From Leptospirillum sp. (GTDB taxonomy: Bacteria; Nitrospirota; Leptospirillia; Leptospirillales; Leptospirillaceae), in the NCBI GenBank assembly GCA_027343785.1, contig DAHWKF010000141.1:1-13189 (forward strand): a stretch of 13,189 nt of DNA, in the 5' to 3' direction. How positions within the stretch are numbered: position 1 is the stretch's first letter; each line of letters opens with the position of its first letter. The translations under genes and the position numbers were made by a program. Under the pieces are notes generated by a model. It did not search any database. It was not told where the DNA came from and was given only the letters and a program-made list of their open reading frames with translations. Of this stretch, positions 6,683 through 13,189 are shown one piece after another.

Positions 6683-7084
6683 ACGGTCCTTGTATGCATG
6701 GTGACACAACTTTCAATCGGGTGATCCGGGTCGCATTCATGCAGGCTGTTCTGACACCGCGTGCGGGATCCCCCGGAGGCCAACGCTTAGAGCCGCTGTC
6801 TTCCTGTTGGAGCGAACGATTTCGGGAGGGGTGCTCCGGACTGACGCTTCCGAAGAAGTCCGGGGGTTCTTGCGCCGGGAAAACGCCACACGCGGACGGG
6901 CGATGGATGCGAGCCCGTTTTTCCGCTGTGGCCAAAGATGTTCTCGAGGCATTATCCTGAAATACAAGACGTCGTTGTTTCTGCCCTCGTCCCTCAAAGG
7001 GTCCGGGCGGAGGACAGCGCGAAGAGATGGGATTTTGACGCACCGGAGGAAAAAGATCCGGGCATTTTCAAAGGAGGAGGACGG

Positions 7085-8125
7085 ATGCGATACAGGAAAC
7101 TGGGAAATACCGGACTCTTTGTGTCCGAACTGTGTCTCGGGACGATGACCTTCGGCGGGAAGGACAGCTTCTGGAGCCATATCGGGAATCTTGACCAGGA
7201 CGAAGCCGACCGGCTGGTGGCCCGGTCGTTCGAGGCCGGTGTCAACTTCATCGATACCGCCGACGTCTACTCCGAAGGCCTGGCAGAAACCATCCTGGGG
7301 CAGTCCCTGAAACGCCTGAAGATCCCGCGGGAGGATGTGGTCGTCGCCACCAAGGTCCTCGGAGAAACCGGGCCGGGGCCCAACTCCCGTGGACTCTCGC
7401 GGCATCACATCATGAACGCCGTGAAGGACAGTCTCTCCCGGCTCCAGCTCGATTACATCGACCTCTATCAGGTGCATGGGTTCGACAGGGCGACCCCCAT
7501 GGAAGAAACGCTCCGTGCCCTGGACGATCTGGTCCGCCAGGGATTCGTGCGCTATGTCGGCGTCTCGAACTGGGCGGCCTGGCAGATCGTAAAGGCCCTG
7601 GGGATCTCCGAACGGGAAGGCCTCTCCCGCTTCGCCAGCCTCCAGGCCTACTACTCCGTCGCCGGTCGCGACATCGAACGGGAAATCGTTCCGATGCTCC
7701 GGAGCGAACATCTGGGACTTCTGGTGTGGAGCCCTCTCGCGGGCGGTCTTTTGAGCGGCAAGTTCGAAAAAGACGGTGGAGGACCCGAAGGGAGCCGGCG
7801 AAGGTCCTTCGACTTTCCGCCCGTCGATCCCGATAGGGCCTGGGGTTGTCTTGACGTCATGCGTCCTATCGGGTCGAAGCGGAACGTTTCGCCCGCCCGG
7901 GTGACGATCGCGTGGGTGTTGCGCCAGCCGGCGGTGACCAGCGTCATCATCGGGGCCAGACGGATCGAACAGCTTGAGGACAACCTGGCCGCGACGGAGC
8001 TGGTCCTCGACCGGGAAGAGCTTGAGGCGATCGACAAGGCGAGCGCCCTTCCGGTCGAATATCCGGCGTGGATGCTCGAACGCCAGGGAGAGTACCGGAA
8101 AATGCAACTGGAGCAGGGCGCCTGA
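7085..8125 (+). CDS. Aldo/keto reductase
   Basis: This 346-residue NAD(P)H-dependent oxidoreductase has the length and layout of a full aldo/keto reductase. It opens with MRYRKLGNTGLFVSELCLGT. FIDTADVYSEG supplies catalytic Asp57 and Tyr62, ATKV supplies Lys90 and YQVHGFD supplies His131, completing the tetrad. GVSNWAAWQ, WSPLAGGLLSGK and the cofactor-binding SVIIGARRIEQLEDNL near the C-terminus are also typical. It most resembles the YajO/Tas-like group that reduces small aldehydes and ketones; the actual substrate cannot be told. ATG 7085 is chosen because AAGGAGG (7071-7077) is ideally spaced; the frame stays open upstream but shows no homology. About 1 kb without a gene precedes it, so it probably has its own promoter, and no operon partner is evident. 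It is cytoplasmic. Confidence 0.95.
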   Translation: MRYRKLGNTGLFVSELCLGTMTFGGKDSFWSHIGNLDQDEADRLVARSFEAGVNFIDTADVYSEGLAETILGQSLKRLKIPREDVVVATKVLGETGPGPNSRGLSRHHIMNAVKDSLSRLQLDYIDLYQVHGFDRATPMEETLRALDDLVRQGFVRYVGVSNWAAWQIVKALGISEREGLSRFASLQAYYSVAGRDIEREIVPMLRSEHLGLLVWSPLAGGLLSGKFEKDGGGPEGSRRRSFDFPPVDPDRAWGCLDVMRPIGSKRNVSPARVTIAWVLRQPAVTSVIIGARRIEQLEDNLAATELVLDREELEAIDKASALPVEYPAWMLERQGEYRKMQLEQGA

Positions 8126-8285
8126 GGGGCCTTTCCTTCCGGAAGGGGTCAGGGCCGTGATCCGCCCCACAGACAGGCCCGTTTCTGGATTTCCGAAAGA
8201 AGGTGACGGCATGGCACGGATCATGGCCTGCTCATAAGGCGGAGGTCCATCCGATTTTTTCGGGAACCGGTTGACGGACGTTGGT

Positions 8286-9062
8286 TTGAAACCCTTTGGC
8301 AAAGGAGCGCATATCAAGCGGATATTTTTCTGGGCGGCGGGTTTTCTGACGATTGTGGCCAATGCCGGACTCGCGCTGGGAGATCCGGCTTCCCTCTTTG
8401 AGATGTCGGGCGGGGAGATGGTCTTTTCCCAGCGGGCCCAGTTTTATGACGCCGAAGTGGGGGGCCTGATCCCGTTGCCCATTTGGGCTTCGGGAAAGAC
8501 GCCCGCGTATTTTCATTTTTTCGTGGTGGGAAACGTGATCTCCTTCGACCAGCCGGCGACGCCTTCCACGCCGGGGATCAACGGGATTTCCGACCAGTCC
8601 TATGTCGGGGTCATTCCGGCGATGGGGATCCGGATTCCAGCGTCCTGGGGGTTCTGGGAAGGGGACGTGGGCGGAGCGTTCTTCAACGTCGACCAGACCC
8701 TGACGCCGGTGCAGTCGATCCTGGGGGTCTATCTTCAGACGGAGCTTTTCCTGAACGCGGTGGGGCCCGGGAGCCTGGATCTCTTCGCCAGTTACATTGG
8801 GGAAATCGATTATCTGTTTGGCATGGGGCGGTACGCGCTGGACGCCGGCCAGACAAAATCCGGGTCGGTGGCATTCTATGCGGGTCCCGAAGCGATCGTC
8901 CAGGGAAACAACACCTACACCGCCCTCCAGGGCGGGGGGTTTCTCTCGGCCGACGTCCGTCCCCTGCACACGATATTCACCCTCGAAGCGGGGATCCTGA
9001 ACTCTTCGGTATGGCCCGGAATTGGCGGGTACGAAGGGGCGTCCTTTTACTTTTCCTACTGA
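8286..9062 (+). CDS. Exported beta-rich protein, probable outer membrane protein
   Basis: I recognise no named family. A signal peptide is clear: KRIFFWAAGFLTIVANAGLALG followed by DPAS, with likely cleavage after LALG. The mature part (about 220 residues) is rich in Gly, aromatic residues and alternating hydrophobic strands (YFHFFVVGNVISF, TELFLNAV, LDLFASYIGEIDYLFGMG). It ends in SFYFSY, the aromatic C-terminus typical of outer-membrane beta barrels. The start is uncertain. AAAGGAG at 8301-8307 is perfectly placed for a start at 8313, exactly where the signal peptide should begin, but that codon is ATC. The only canonical upstream starts are TTG 8286 and TTG 8271, both with weak sites; TTG 8286 is given here. 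It converges on the His/Pro-rich gene. Confidence 0.75.
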   Translation: MKPFGKGAHIKRIFFWAAGFLTIVANAGLALGDPASLFEMSGGEMVFSQRAQFYDAEVGGLIPLPIWASGKTPAYFHFFVVGNVISFDQPATPSTPGINGISDQSYVGVIPAMGIRIPASWGFWEGDVGGAFFNVDQTLTPVQSILGVYLQTELFLNAVGPGSLDLFASYIGEIDYLFGMGRYALDAGQTKSGSVAFYAGPEAIVQGNNTYTALQGGGFLSADVRPLHTIFTLEAGILNSSVWPGIGGYEGASFYFSY

Positions 9063-9113
9063 GAAGAATGGCTGAGAAGTATGGGTCGCCACCGGAAAAA
9101 ACCGGGAGGAGGG

Positions 9114-9143
9114 GGACGCCCGCATCTCAAATGACGGGCGTCC
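9114..9143. terminator. Hairpin between convergent genes, possible terminator
   Basis: GGACGCCCG (9114-9122) pairs perfectly with CGGGCGTCC (9135-9143) around a 12-base loop. It lies midway between two genes that converge. No T run follows on the + strand. On the - strand a run of six T (9096-9101 complement) follows after a short gap, so it could terminate the His/Pro-rich gene. The hairpin is plain; termination is probable rather than shown. Confidence 0.5.
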
Positions 9144-9157
9144 GGTGAGGAGAAGGT

Positions 9158-9613
9158 TCAGGGCGCGGGAGGAGGAGCCGGGGCGGATCCCGGAGGCGGT
9201 GGGGGAGGCGCGGATCCGGGTGGTGGGGGAGGTGGTGCGCCCGGCGCGGGAGGCGGCGGAGCGGGAAGATGTGAGCCGGTGGCGACGTCCGACACCGTGT
9301 CCCCGTGCTGGCGTGCGACGTCCGACAGTTTCTGGCCAGTCATTCCCGATTGCGCGTCCTTCGAGATTTCCTTCCCCTGGGTCGTGGCCACGCCCGATAC
9401 TTCCTGTCCGAAATTTGCCGATGTCGGGCTCATATGGGCCATGCCCAGATTGACGGCACCGTGGGGGTGGGGGTGCGCGGCGGGATGAACCGCCGGGTGC
9501 ACGGGAGGGGACACCCCTCCCGGATGGGCCATGGCCAGCCCGACCCATCCCGTTCCGAAAAGAAGTCCTCCGACGAGGATCCCCCTCCAGAGAATTCGGG
9601 TCTCAGACAACAT
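9158..9613 (-). CDS. Secreted His/Pro-rich protein
   Basis: No family recognised. The 151-residue product has a signal peptide (MLSETRILWRGILVGG... ending GLAMA before HPGG). A His/Pro-rich stretch (HPAVHPAAHPHPHG and nearby His) suits binding of metal ions. A middle Ser/Gln/Lys-rich part includes the partly repeated SGVATTQGKEIS and SDVARQHGDTVSDVA. The last 40 or so residues are a low-complexity tail in which PPPPPPGSA recurs about every nine residues. Two adjacent ATG codons are possible; AAAGGAGG (complement of 9620-9627) is spaced better for the inner one at 9613. A good promoter lies upstream at 9663-9691. It probably acts in the periplasm or outside the cell. Metal binding is inferred from composition. 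Confidence 0.72.
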   Translation of the reverse strand: MLSETRILWRGILVGGLLFGTGWVGLAMAHPGGVSPPVHPAVHPAAHPHPHGAVNLGMAHMSPTSANFGQEVSGVATTQGKEISKDAQSGMTGQKLSDVARQHGDTVSDVATGSHLPAPPPPAPGAPPPPPPGSAPPPPPPGSAPAPPPAP

Positions 9614-9662
9614 CATGAACCTCCTTTCGACAAGGCGACGTTGCGTTACGACTTTCATCCCA

Positions 9663-9691
9663 ATTTTATTCCGGGGAGGGTCTTCCGGCAA
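9663..9691 (-). promoter_or_regulatory. Sigma70-type promoter for the His/Pro-rich gene
   Basis: On the - strand TTGCCG (complement of 9686-9691) is followed after exactly 17 bases by TAAAAT (complement of 9663-9668). The -10 box matches the consensus at five of six positions and the -35 box at four. Transcription would start near 9655, giving a leader of about 40 bases to the ATG at 9613. Confidence 0.55.
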
Positions 9692-9834
9692 GCCATCAAA
9701 CTGTGCGCGCGGTCACCAATGGATGTGATCCGGGTCTGTTTTCGATCCAGCCGGGGGAGGGGAAATGGCCGGGATGGAGAGGATGGCCGGGGATATTTGA
9801 AAAGGTGGAGATCCACCCTGTCTCAAAAGGTATC

Positions 9835-9885
9835 GATATGTTTGACGGCGGTCACAGGATTTTTCTGGCGGTTCTGATATGTTTG
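9835..9885 (+). repeat. Direct repeat GATATGTTTG
   Basis: GATATGTTTG occurs at 9835-9844 and again at 9876-9885, 41 bases (close to four helical turns) apart, both on the same face upstream of the coiled-coil gene. Such spacing suits cooperative binding of a regulator. No known factor is recognised. Confidence 0.3.
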
Positions 9886-9931
9886 CGCGTCTGTTTTTAT
9901 GAAGGACGCTTATATCACAAGGAGAATCCCC

Positions 9932-11068
9932 ATGAAGCAAAATACCAGGAAGGTTCTTCCGGCGGTTATTGTCGTTTCGGTTGTTGCCGGGGTGGGTTTC
10001 GCCTATGGCTCCACCGCGGTTTCAAGACTGATCTCGCCCCCTCCCCCGCCTTCCCCTGCGGTGACCGCGTCTCTTCCGGTGACGCCGCCACCATCGCCTA
10101 AAGACTCCCTCCAGGACCGGATCGACCGGCTGAAGGCGGAGATCGCGGACGAACGCCAGGATTTGAAACAGGACCAGGCGCTCCTGAAAGCCCACCGCCT
10201 GGCATCGAAAGACGCCCTCATGGACCGGATCGATCGGCTGAAGGCGGAGATCGCGGATGAAAGCCAGGATCTCAAACAGGACCAGGCTTTGCTGAAGGCC
10301 CGTCCTCTGGTCACCAAAGGCGCGCTTGAAAGTCAGATCGTCCGTCTGAAGAAGGAAATCGCGGACCAGCGTCTGGATATCCGTCAGGACCAGGCTCTTT
10401 TGAAAACCGATCACCTGGTGTCGAACGACGCGCTCCGGGACCGGATCGACCGGCTGAAGGCGGAGATCGCGGACGAACGCCAGGATCTGAAACAGGATCA
10501 GGCGCTCCTGAAGTCCGGCGCGCTCGCCAAGGCCAAAAAAGACCGGATCCAGGACCGGATCGACCGGCTGAAGGCCGAAATCGCGGACGCGCGCCAGGAT
10601 CTCAAACAGGACGAAGCCCGGCTGAAGACGGACCGGCAGGAGGCGAAAGACCGGATCCAGGACCGGATCGACCGGCTGAAAGCCGAAATCGCTGACGCCC
10701 GCCAGGATCTCAAGCAGGTTGAAGCCCGGCTGAAGACGGACCGGCTGGAAGCGAAAGACCGGATCATGGACCGCATCATCCGGTTGCGGGAGGCCATCGC
10801 CGATCAGCGTCAGGATCTCCGGCAGGACCAGCTTCCGGGATCCCGTCCCCACGACCTGGATCATCCGGATCGGGAGTCTCCCCAGGCGGCGCTGCATCAT
10901 GACGGAGACGACCGGAATCCCGGCCTGTCTCGCGCCGATTTGGCACAAGACCCCCACAGGGCGGCTCTGGCTGAGATCAGGGATGCCTCCCGGATCCGCG
11001 TCGCCCGCCTCTACTCTCCCGCCCGTCACGCCGGCTACCACGCCCGCATGCACCGCCACACCCGTTAA
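9932..11068 (+). CDS. Membrane-anchored coiled-coil protein with seven 36-residue repeats
   Basis: No family recognised. The 378-residue product begins with a basic n-region and one hydrophobic segment (about 9-27), a membrane anchor or uncleaved signal. A Pro-rich linker (36-56) is followed by seven tandem repeats (57-300) built on DRIDRLKAEIADERQDLKQD with LLK after it. Leu/Ile recur in heptad positions and Asp/Lys/Arg/Gln fill the rest, so a long coiled coil is expected, about 36 nm if continuous. The last 78 residues (Asp/His/Arg-rich, ending HAGYHARMHRHTR) do not continue the pattern. ATG 9932 is chosen over an earlier in-frame ATG because AAGGAG (9920-9925) precedes it and the signal begins there. 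The TAA overlaps the next ATG, so it is coupled to the TPR-barrel gene and probably works with its product in the periplasm. Confidence 0.8.
   Translation: MKQNTRKVLPAVIVVSVVAGVGFAYGSTAVSRLISPPPPPSPAVTASLPVTPPPSPKDSLQDRIDRLKAEIADERQDLKQDQALLKAHRLASKDALMDRIDRLKAEIADESQDLKQDQALLKARPLVTKGALESQIVRLKKEIADQRLDIRQDQALLKTDHLVSNDALRDRIDRLKAEIADERQDLKQDQALLKSGALAKAKKDRIQDRIDRLKAEIADARQDLKQDEARLKTDRQEAKDRIQDRIDRLKAEIADARQDLKQVEARLKTDRLEAKDRIMDRIIRLREAIADQRQDLRQDQLPGSRPHDLDHPDRESPQAALHHDGDDRNPGLSRADLAQDPHRAALAEIRDASRIRVARLYSPARHAGYHARMHRHTR
10100..10831 (+). repeat. Seven tandem 108-bp coding repeats
   Basis: Repeat units begin at 10100, 10208, 10316, 10424, 10538, 10646 and 10754. All are 108 bases except the fourth, which is 114 (two extra codons), and the last, which fades after about 78 bases. 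Units five and six differ at about eight positions, suggesting recent duplication, while unit three is the most diverged. Arrays like this often change copy number by slippage or recombination. Confidence 0.92.
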
Positions 11069-12534
11069 TGATCCCTGCCTTCCGGAGTGCCGGAATGTTT
11101 CCGGCACTCTTCCTCTCCACTGTCTTGTGCCCCATCCTGTGGCTTTCGTCGTGCCTTCCGGCGGCCGTGGCCGGGGAATCCTCCGTCTCCCCGGGGGAGG
11201 ACGACGACTGGAAAACGATCCGCTCGACGGTCGACCGGCACCGGTACGCCCTGGCGGAAAAGCAGATCGGCCAGTATGTCCGAACCCATCCTGGACGCAA
11301 AGACGCCTATCTTCTGGGCGGCCGCATCGCTCGGAAGATCCATGATCCCGATCCCGGCCTGGCCATTCTCGAACGCGGTCTGAAACGATTTCCAAAGGAC
11401 CCGGTCCTTCTCCGTCTGCAGGCGGAACTCTTCCTGGAAAAGGGGGACATGATCCGGTCGAAGTCGATCCTGGCCGGTCTGTCCCGGGAGAAAGACCTGC
11501 CGGCTTCCGAACGGACCAAGGTCCGGGAGGACCTGAAGGCCCTCAATGAACTGGCGATGTCGATGCCGCCCCTGGTCACATTCGACCAGAACATCAACTT
11601 CGAGGAATCCGTTCCGCCGCCATTCCAGTCGCCGCAAACCTATATTCTGGAGAACAGCTCCACCCATCTCCGGGTGACCAATATCGACATCGCCTACGCC
11701 GGGGGCAGTTCGATCGGAACCGGCGTCGCCGTCGAATCCCCCCTCTACAAGGATACCGTCCACTTCCAGGCGGGAGACAACCTCTATGCCGGCACGGCCT
11801 CCGGCCAGAGTGCAGCGGTGGAGTCCTACCTTTACGCCGGGGCGGACGGGCAGGGTCCGGACGGGATCCGGTTTCTGGTTGACGGGGGCGACGTCTTCGC
11901 GGGAGGCCAGATCAACGCGGGTTTTTATGGGCATGTCGATATACCGGCCGGCCCCCTGCGCATCGACGCGCAGGGGTGGTACCAGCTTCCCTGGAGCGGC
12001 TACGGACAAGCGATTATAGCGGGCGGACTCCAGACGGGAGGCCTGCTGAGCGCCACCTGGAGCCTGACCCCGAAACTTTCCCTCTCGGGGGAGTATGAAT
12101 ATACCGACGACACCCTGCAGGGAAACCGGACCCCCTTCGGGGCCAACCACAACAGCATGGTCACGCTGGACTGGGGGTTCCTGAAGAGCCCCGACCTGCA
12201 TCTTGTGGCCGGGTACGATACCCAGACCTTCACCCCGTTCGTCCCGAACCCCACAGCCCAGGTGCCGGTGCTTCTCTCCTCGAACTTCGGATTTGCCGGT
12301 CTTTCGACCCTCGACCAGATCGGCCGCTATGTCGTCCTGAACGGCCAGATCGGCGGGGTGGTCGGAACGTTCGACACCCCGGGTCCGCTGGCGGGTTTTC
12401 AGGGGGACGGAGGGATGTCGCTCCAGATCACGCCCCGCATCGAATTCACGGCGAACCTCTCCTATGAAAGCCTGGCCGAGGCGTATATCGGATCGGTCAC
12501 GACCCTGATGTTCGGGATCAACCTCTGGTTTTAG
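11068..12534 (+). CDS. Exported TPR protein with C-terminal beta barrel
   Basis: This 488-residue protein has an export signal (to about 36), a helical TPR-like region (about 48-165, with ALAEKQIGQYVRTHPG and LAILERGLKRFPKDP) and a beta-rich region from about 170 ending GINLWF, the terminal Phe typical of outer-membrane barrels. TPR followed by a barrel is the layout of polysaccharide-export porins such as BcsC, PgaA and PelB, though this one is much shorter and no synthase gene is nearby. LSSC (26-29) fits a lipobox, so it could be a lipoprotein; cleavage after AVA is the alternative. ATG 11068 overlaps the preceding TAA as TAATG. ATG 11095, with GGAG before it, is the other candidate start. 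The cyclic-di-GMP genes upstream make a biofilm-export role attractive, but this is inference. Confidence 0.82.
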   Translation: MIPAFRSAGMFPALFLSTVLCPILWLSSCLPAAVAGESSVSPGEDDDWKTIRSTVDRHRYALAEKQIGQYVRTHPGRKDAYLLGGRIARKIHDPDPGLAILERGLKRFPKDPVLLRLQAELFLEKGDMIRSKSILAGLSREKDLPASERTKVREDLKALNELAMSMPPLVTFDQNINFEESVPPPFQSPQTYILENSSTHLRVTNIDIAYAGGSSIGTGVAVESPLYKDTVHFQAGDNLYAGTASGQSAAVESYLYAGADGQGPDGIRFLVDGGDVFAGGQINAGFYGHVDIPAGPLRIDAQGWYQLPWSGYGQAIIAGGLQTGGLLSATWSLTPKLSLSGEYEYTDDTLQGNRTPFGANHNSMVTLDWGFLKSPDLHLVAGYDTQTFTPFVPNPTAQVPVLLSSNFGFAGLSTLDQIGRYVVLNGQIGGVVGTFDTPGPLAGFQGDGGMSLQITPRIEFTANLSYESLAEAYIGSVTTLMFGINLWF

Positions 12535-12554
12535 GGGAAGGACGGATCTTCTTG

Positions 12555-12580
12555 CCGGTTGTCCAAGGGAAGGAAACCGG
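12555..12580. repeat. Inverted repeat between convergent genes
   Basis: CCGGTT (12555-12560) and AACCGG (12575-12580) can pair around a 14-base loop, 20 bases after the TPR-barrel stop and upstream of the convergent HEPN gene end. There is no T run on either side, so termination is only a possibility. Confidence 0.25.
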
Positions 12581-12660
12581 AAGGGGTTCAGAAGGGGGAG
12601 AAGCCGTCCGGGGAGGAACCCGGAACCATTCGCCTGACGGCCGGCTTCCTGGCCCGACGG

Positions 12661-13137
12661 TCAGCTCAAGAGGGTCCTGGCGACACCGGCCATACGCGTC
12701 CGGGTGTCCAGGAGGACATCCACCGATTCCAGGGCCTCGTTTAACGCGTCGAGGAGGTCTTCGGGCGATTCCATGTATTCGTGAACCAGCCGGTTTCGAA
12801 GTTCCCGAAGCGCGATCCACCGTTCGACCGAATCCACCCATCCCAGTTTTTCGGCCCGGGACAAATTGTCGAGCTGGGTCCCCGAAGGTTCCAGCGTGGC
12901 CCGCAGGAGGGCCGGAAGGAGCTTGTTCCCGATCGTATCCTGCAACCGGGAATATCGCGAAACAAACGCCTCCATCATCTCGCCGCGGTTTTCGTTTTCG
13001 TCGAAAGACACGATCCACGCCAGGTCGGGCTTCTGGGCGCGAATCCGGGCGGAAGTTTTCTGGAGAAGGAGCGCTTCTTTTTCCGTGAGCGACAGAAGCC
13101 ATGAAAGCCGGCGCCGGTCTTCGGCGGAGGCATTCAC
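12661..13137 (-). CDS. HEPN-domain protein, probable HepT-like toxin
   Basis: This 158-residue, mostly helical protein carries RNRLVHEY at 114-121, that is Arg114, His119 and Tyr121. This is the RX4HXY motif of HepT toxins, whose Arg and His form the RNase site and whose Tyr is modified by the partner MNT nucleotidyltransferase. The helices after it (SPEDLLDALNEALESVDVLLDT) also suit the fold. It is somewhat longer than typical HepT. The GTG start at 13137 overlaps the TGA of an upstream gene as GTGA, and the visible C-terminus of that gene looks like MNT. If it is a toxin it would cleave RNA in the cytoplasm, held in check by the MNT partner. An alternative is a stand-alone HEPN protein of unknown role. 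Confidence 0.75.
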   Translation of the reverse strand: MNASAEDRRRLSWLLSLTEKEALLLQKTSARIRAQKPDLAWIVSFDENENRGEMMEAFVSRYSRLQDTIGNKLLPALLRATLEPSGTQLDNLSRAEKLGWVDSVERWIALRELRNRLVHEYMESPEDLLDALNEALESVDVLLDTRTRMAGVARTLLS

Positions 13138-13189
13138 AGAACGACACCGTGACGATGGGCCTCTTCATCGACAGGCCGGACGGATGTGC
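13134..13189 (-). CDS. 3-prime end of probable MNT nucleotidyltransferase (partial)
   Basis: Only the last 17 codons and TGA are in the window: they end EEAHRHGVVL. MNT-type nucleotidyltransferases commonly end in a similar A...R.GVVL stretch. The stop overlaps the HEPN start as GTGA, typical of a co-translated antitoxin-toxin pair. The catalytic GSxxxG...D motif would lie outside the window, so the call rests on a short C-terminus and context. Confidence 0.5.
   Translation of the reverse strand, partial: TSVRPVDEEAHRHGVVL

Larger units (their letters stand above)
6032..7084. other. 1-kb region with inverted repeats and no credible gene
   Basis: Frames open here on both strands look like chance frames: no ribosome binding sites in the right place and Arg/Pro/Ser-rich products. 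What can be seen is a series of symmetric elements: GGGAGA/TCTCCC around AACCGGTT (6125-6145), TCCACGTGGA (6295-6304), CACGTTG-T-CAACGTG (6601-6615), ACCCTG/CAGGGT (6625-6642) and a 9-bp inverted repeat at 6648-6682. No recognisable riboswitch, tRNA or insertion sequence is present. It could be a structured RNA, a regulatory region or decayed DNA. Confidence 0.45.
9614..9931. other. Divergent intergenic region with promoters and repeats
   Basis: This 318-base region separates the - strand His/Pro-rich gene from the + strand coiled-coil gene. It holds the - strand promoter at 9663-9691, an inverted repeat GGTGGA-GA-TCCACC (9804-9817) and two copies of GATATGTTTG (9835-9844 and 9876-9885), 41 bases apart. 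These may be regulator sites for the coiled-coil/TPR-barrel genes. No clear -35/-10 pair for the + strand was found and no small gene is evident. Confidence 0.45.

Noticed and set aside
6514..6960. 148-codon + strand frame before the aldo/keto reductase
   Set aside because: TTG start without ribosome binding site, inverted repeats run through it and composition is not protein-like.
8211..8237. 8-codon ORF between the aldo/keto reductase and the exported protein
   Set aside because: Too short to judge, weak ribosome binding site and no overlap with the next gene.
6737..8362. 541-codon - strand frame opposite the aldo/keto reductase
   Set aside because: The + strand enzyme has an intact catalytic tetrad and a strong ribosome binding site; the antisense product is low-complexity.
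10022..11395. 457-codon - strand frame opposite the repeat protein
   Set aside because: Its repeats are only the complement of the coding repeats on the + strand, which has a start signal, membrane anchor and heptad pattern.

Overview
The window is GC-rich, Gram-negative-type bacterial DNA. It has strong AAGGAGG-type ribosome binding sites, several GTG/TTG starts, exported proteins and two outer-membrane-type proteins ending in an aromatic residue. Several cyclic-di-GMP genes sit beside envelope proteins. My best guess is an environmental Nitrospirota bacterium of the Leptospirillum type. That rests on overall style, not on any marker gene, and is weakly held.

Left part (1-6031) is a cyclic-di-GMP signalling region, all on the + strand. 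A small Rossmann-fold protein (136-522) lies 9 bases before a PAS-PAS-GGDEF-EAL protein (532-2643). A 579-base stretch without a convincing gene follows and holds a promoter-like and a terminator-like signal. Next come a 24-codon leader ORF overlapping a four-helix membrane protein (3223-3908), a soluble PAS protein with a FliM-like N-terminus (4031-4609) and a membrane-bound CHASE3-GGDEF diguanylate cyclase (4682-6031). These genes are co-directional. The later ones probably form one operon in which sensing proteins feed cyclic-di-GMP synthesis.

Middle part (6032-9931). About 1 kb holds inverted repeats but no credible gene. Then come an aldo/keto reductase (7085-8125) and an exported beta-rich protein (about 8286-9062) whose ideal start position carries ATC. 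A secreted His/Pro-rich protein on the - strand (9158-9613) is convergent with it, with a hairpin between them. A good sigma70-type promoter for the - strand gene lies in the divergent region that follows.

Right part (9932-13189). A membrane-anchored protein made of seven 36-residue coiled-coil repeats is coupled by a TAATG overlap to an exported TPR plus beta-barrel protein (11068-12534). Together they look like an inner-to-outer membrane pair, perhaps for export or adhesion; that role is inferred. At the edge, on the - strand, is a HEPN protein with an RX4HXY motif. Its start overlaps the end of a gene cut by the window boundary, whose last residues resemble a MNT nucleotidyltransferase. 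This suggests a HEPN/MNT toxin-antitoxin pair.

The strongest leads are the repeat-protein/TPR-barrel pair, the hairpin between ribosome binding site and start at the first gene, the TTGA-coupled leader peptide, the FliM-like motif on the PAS protein and the ATC start.
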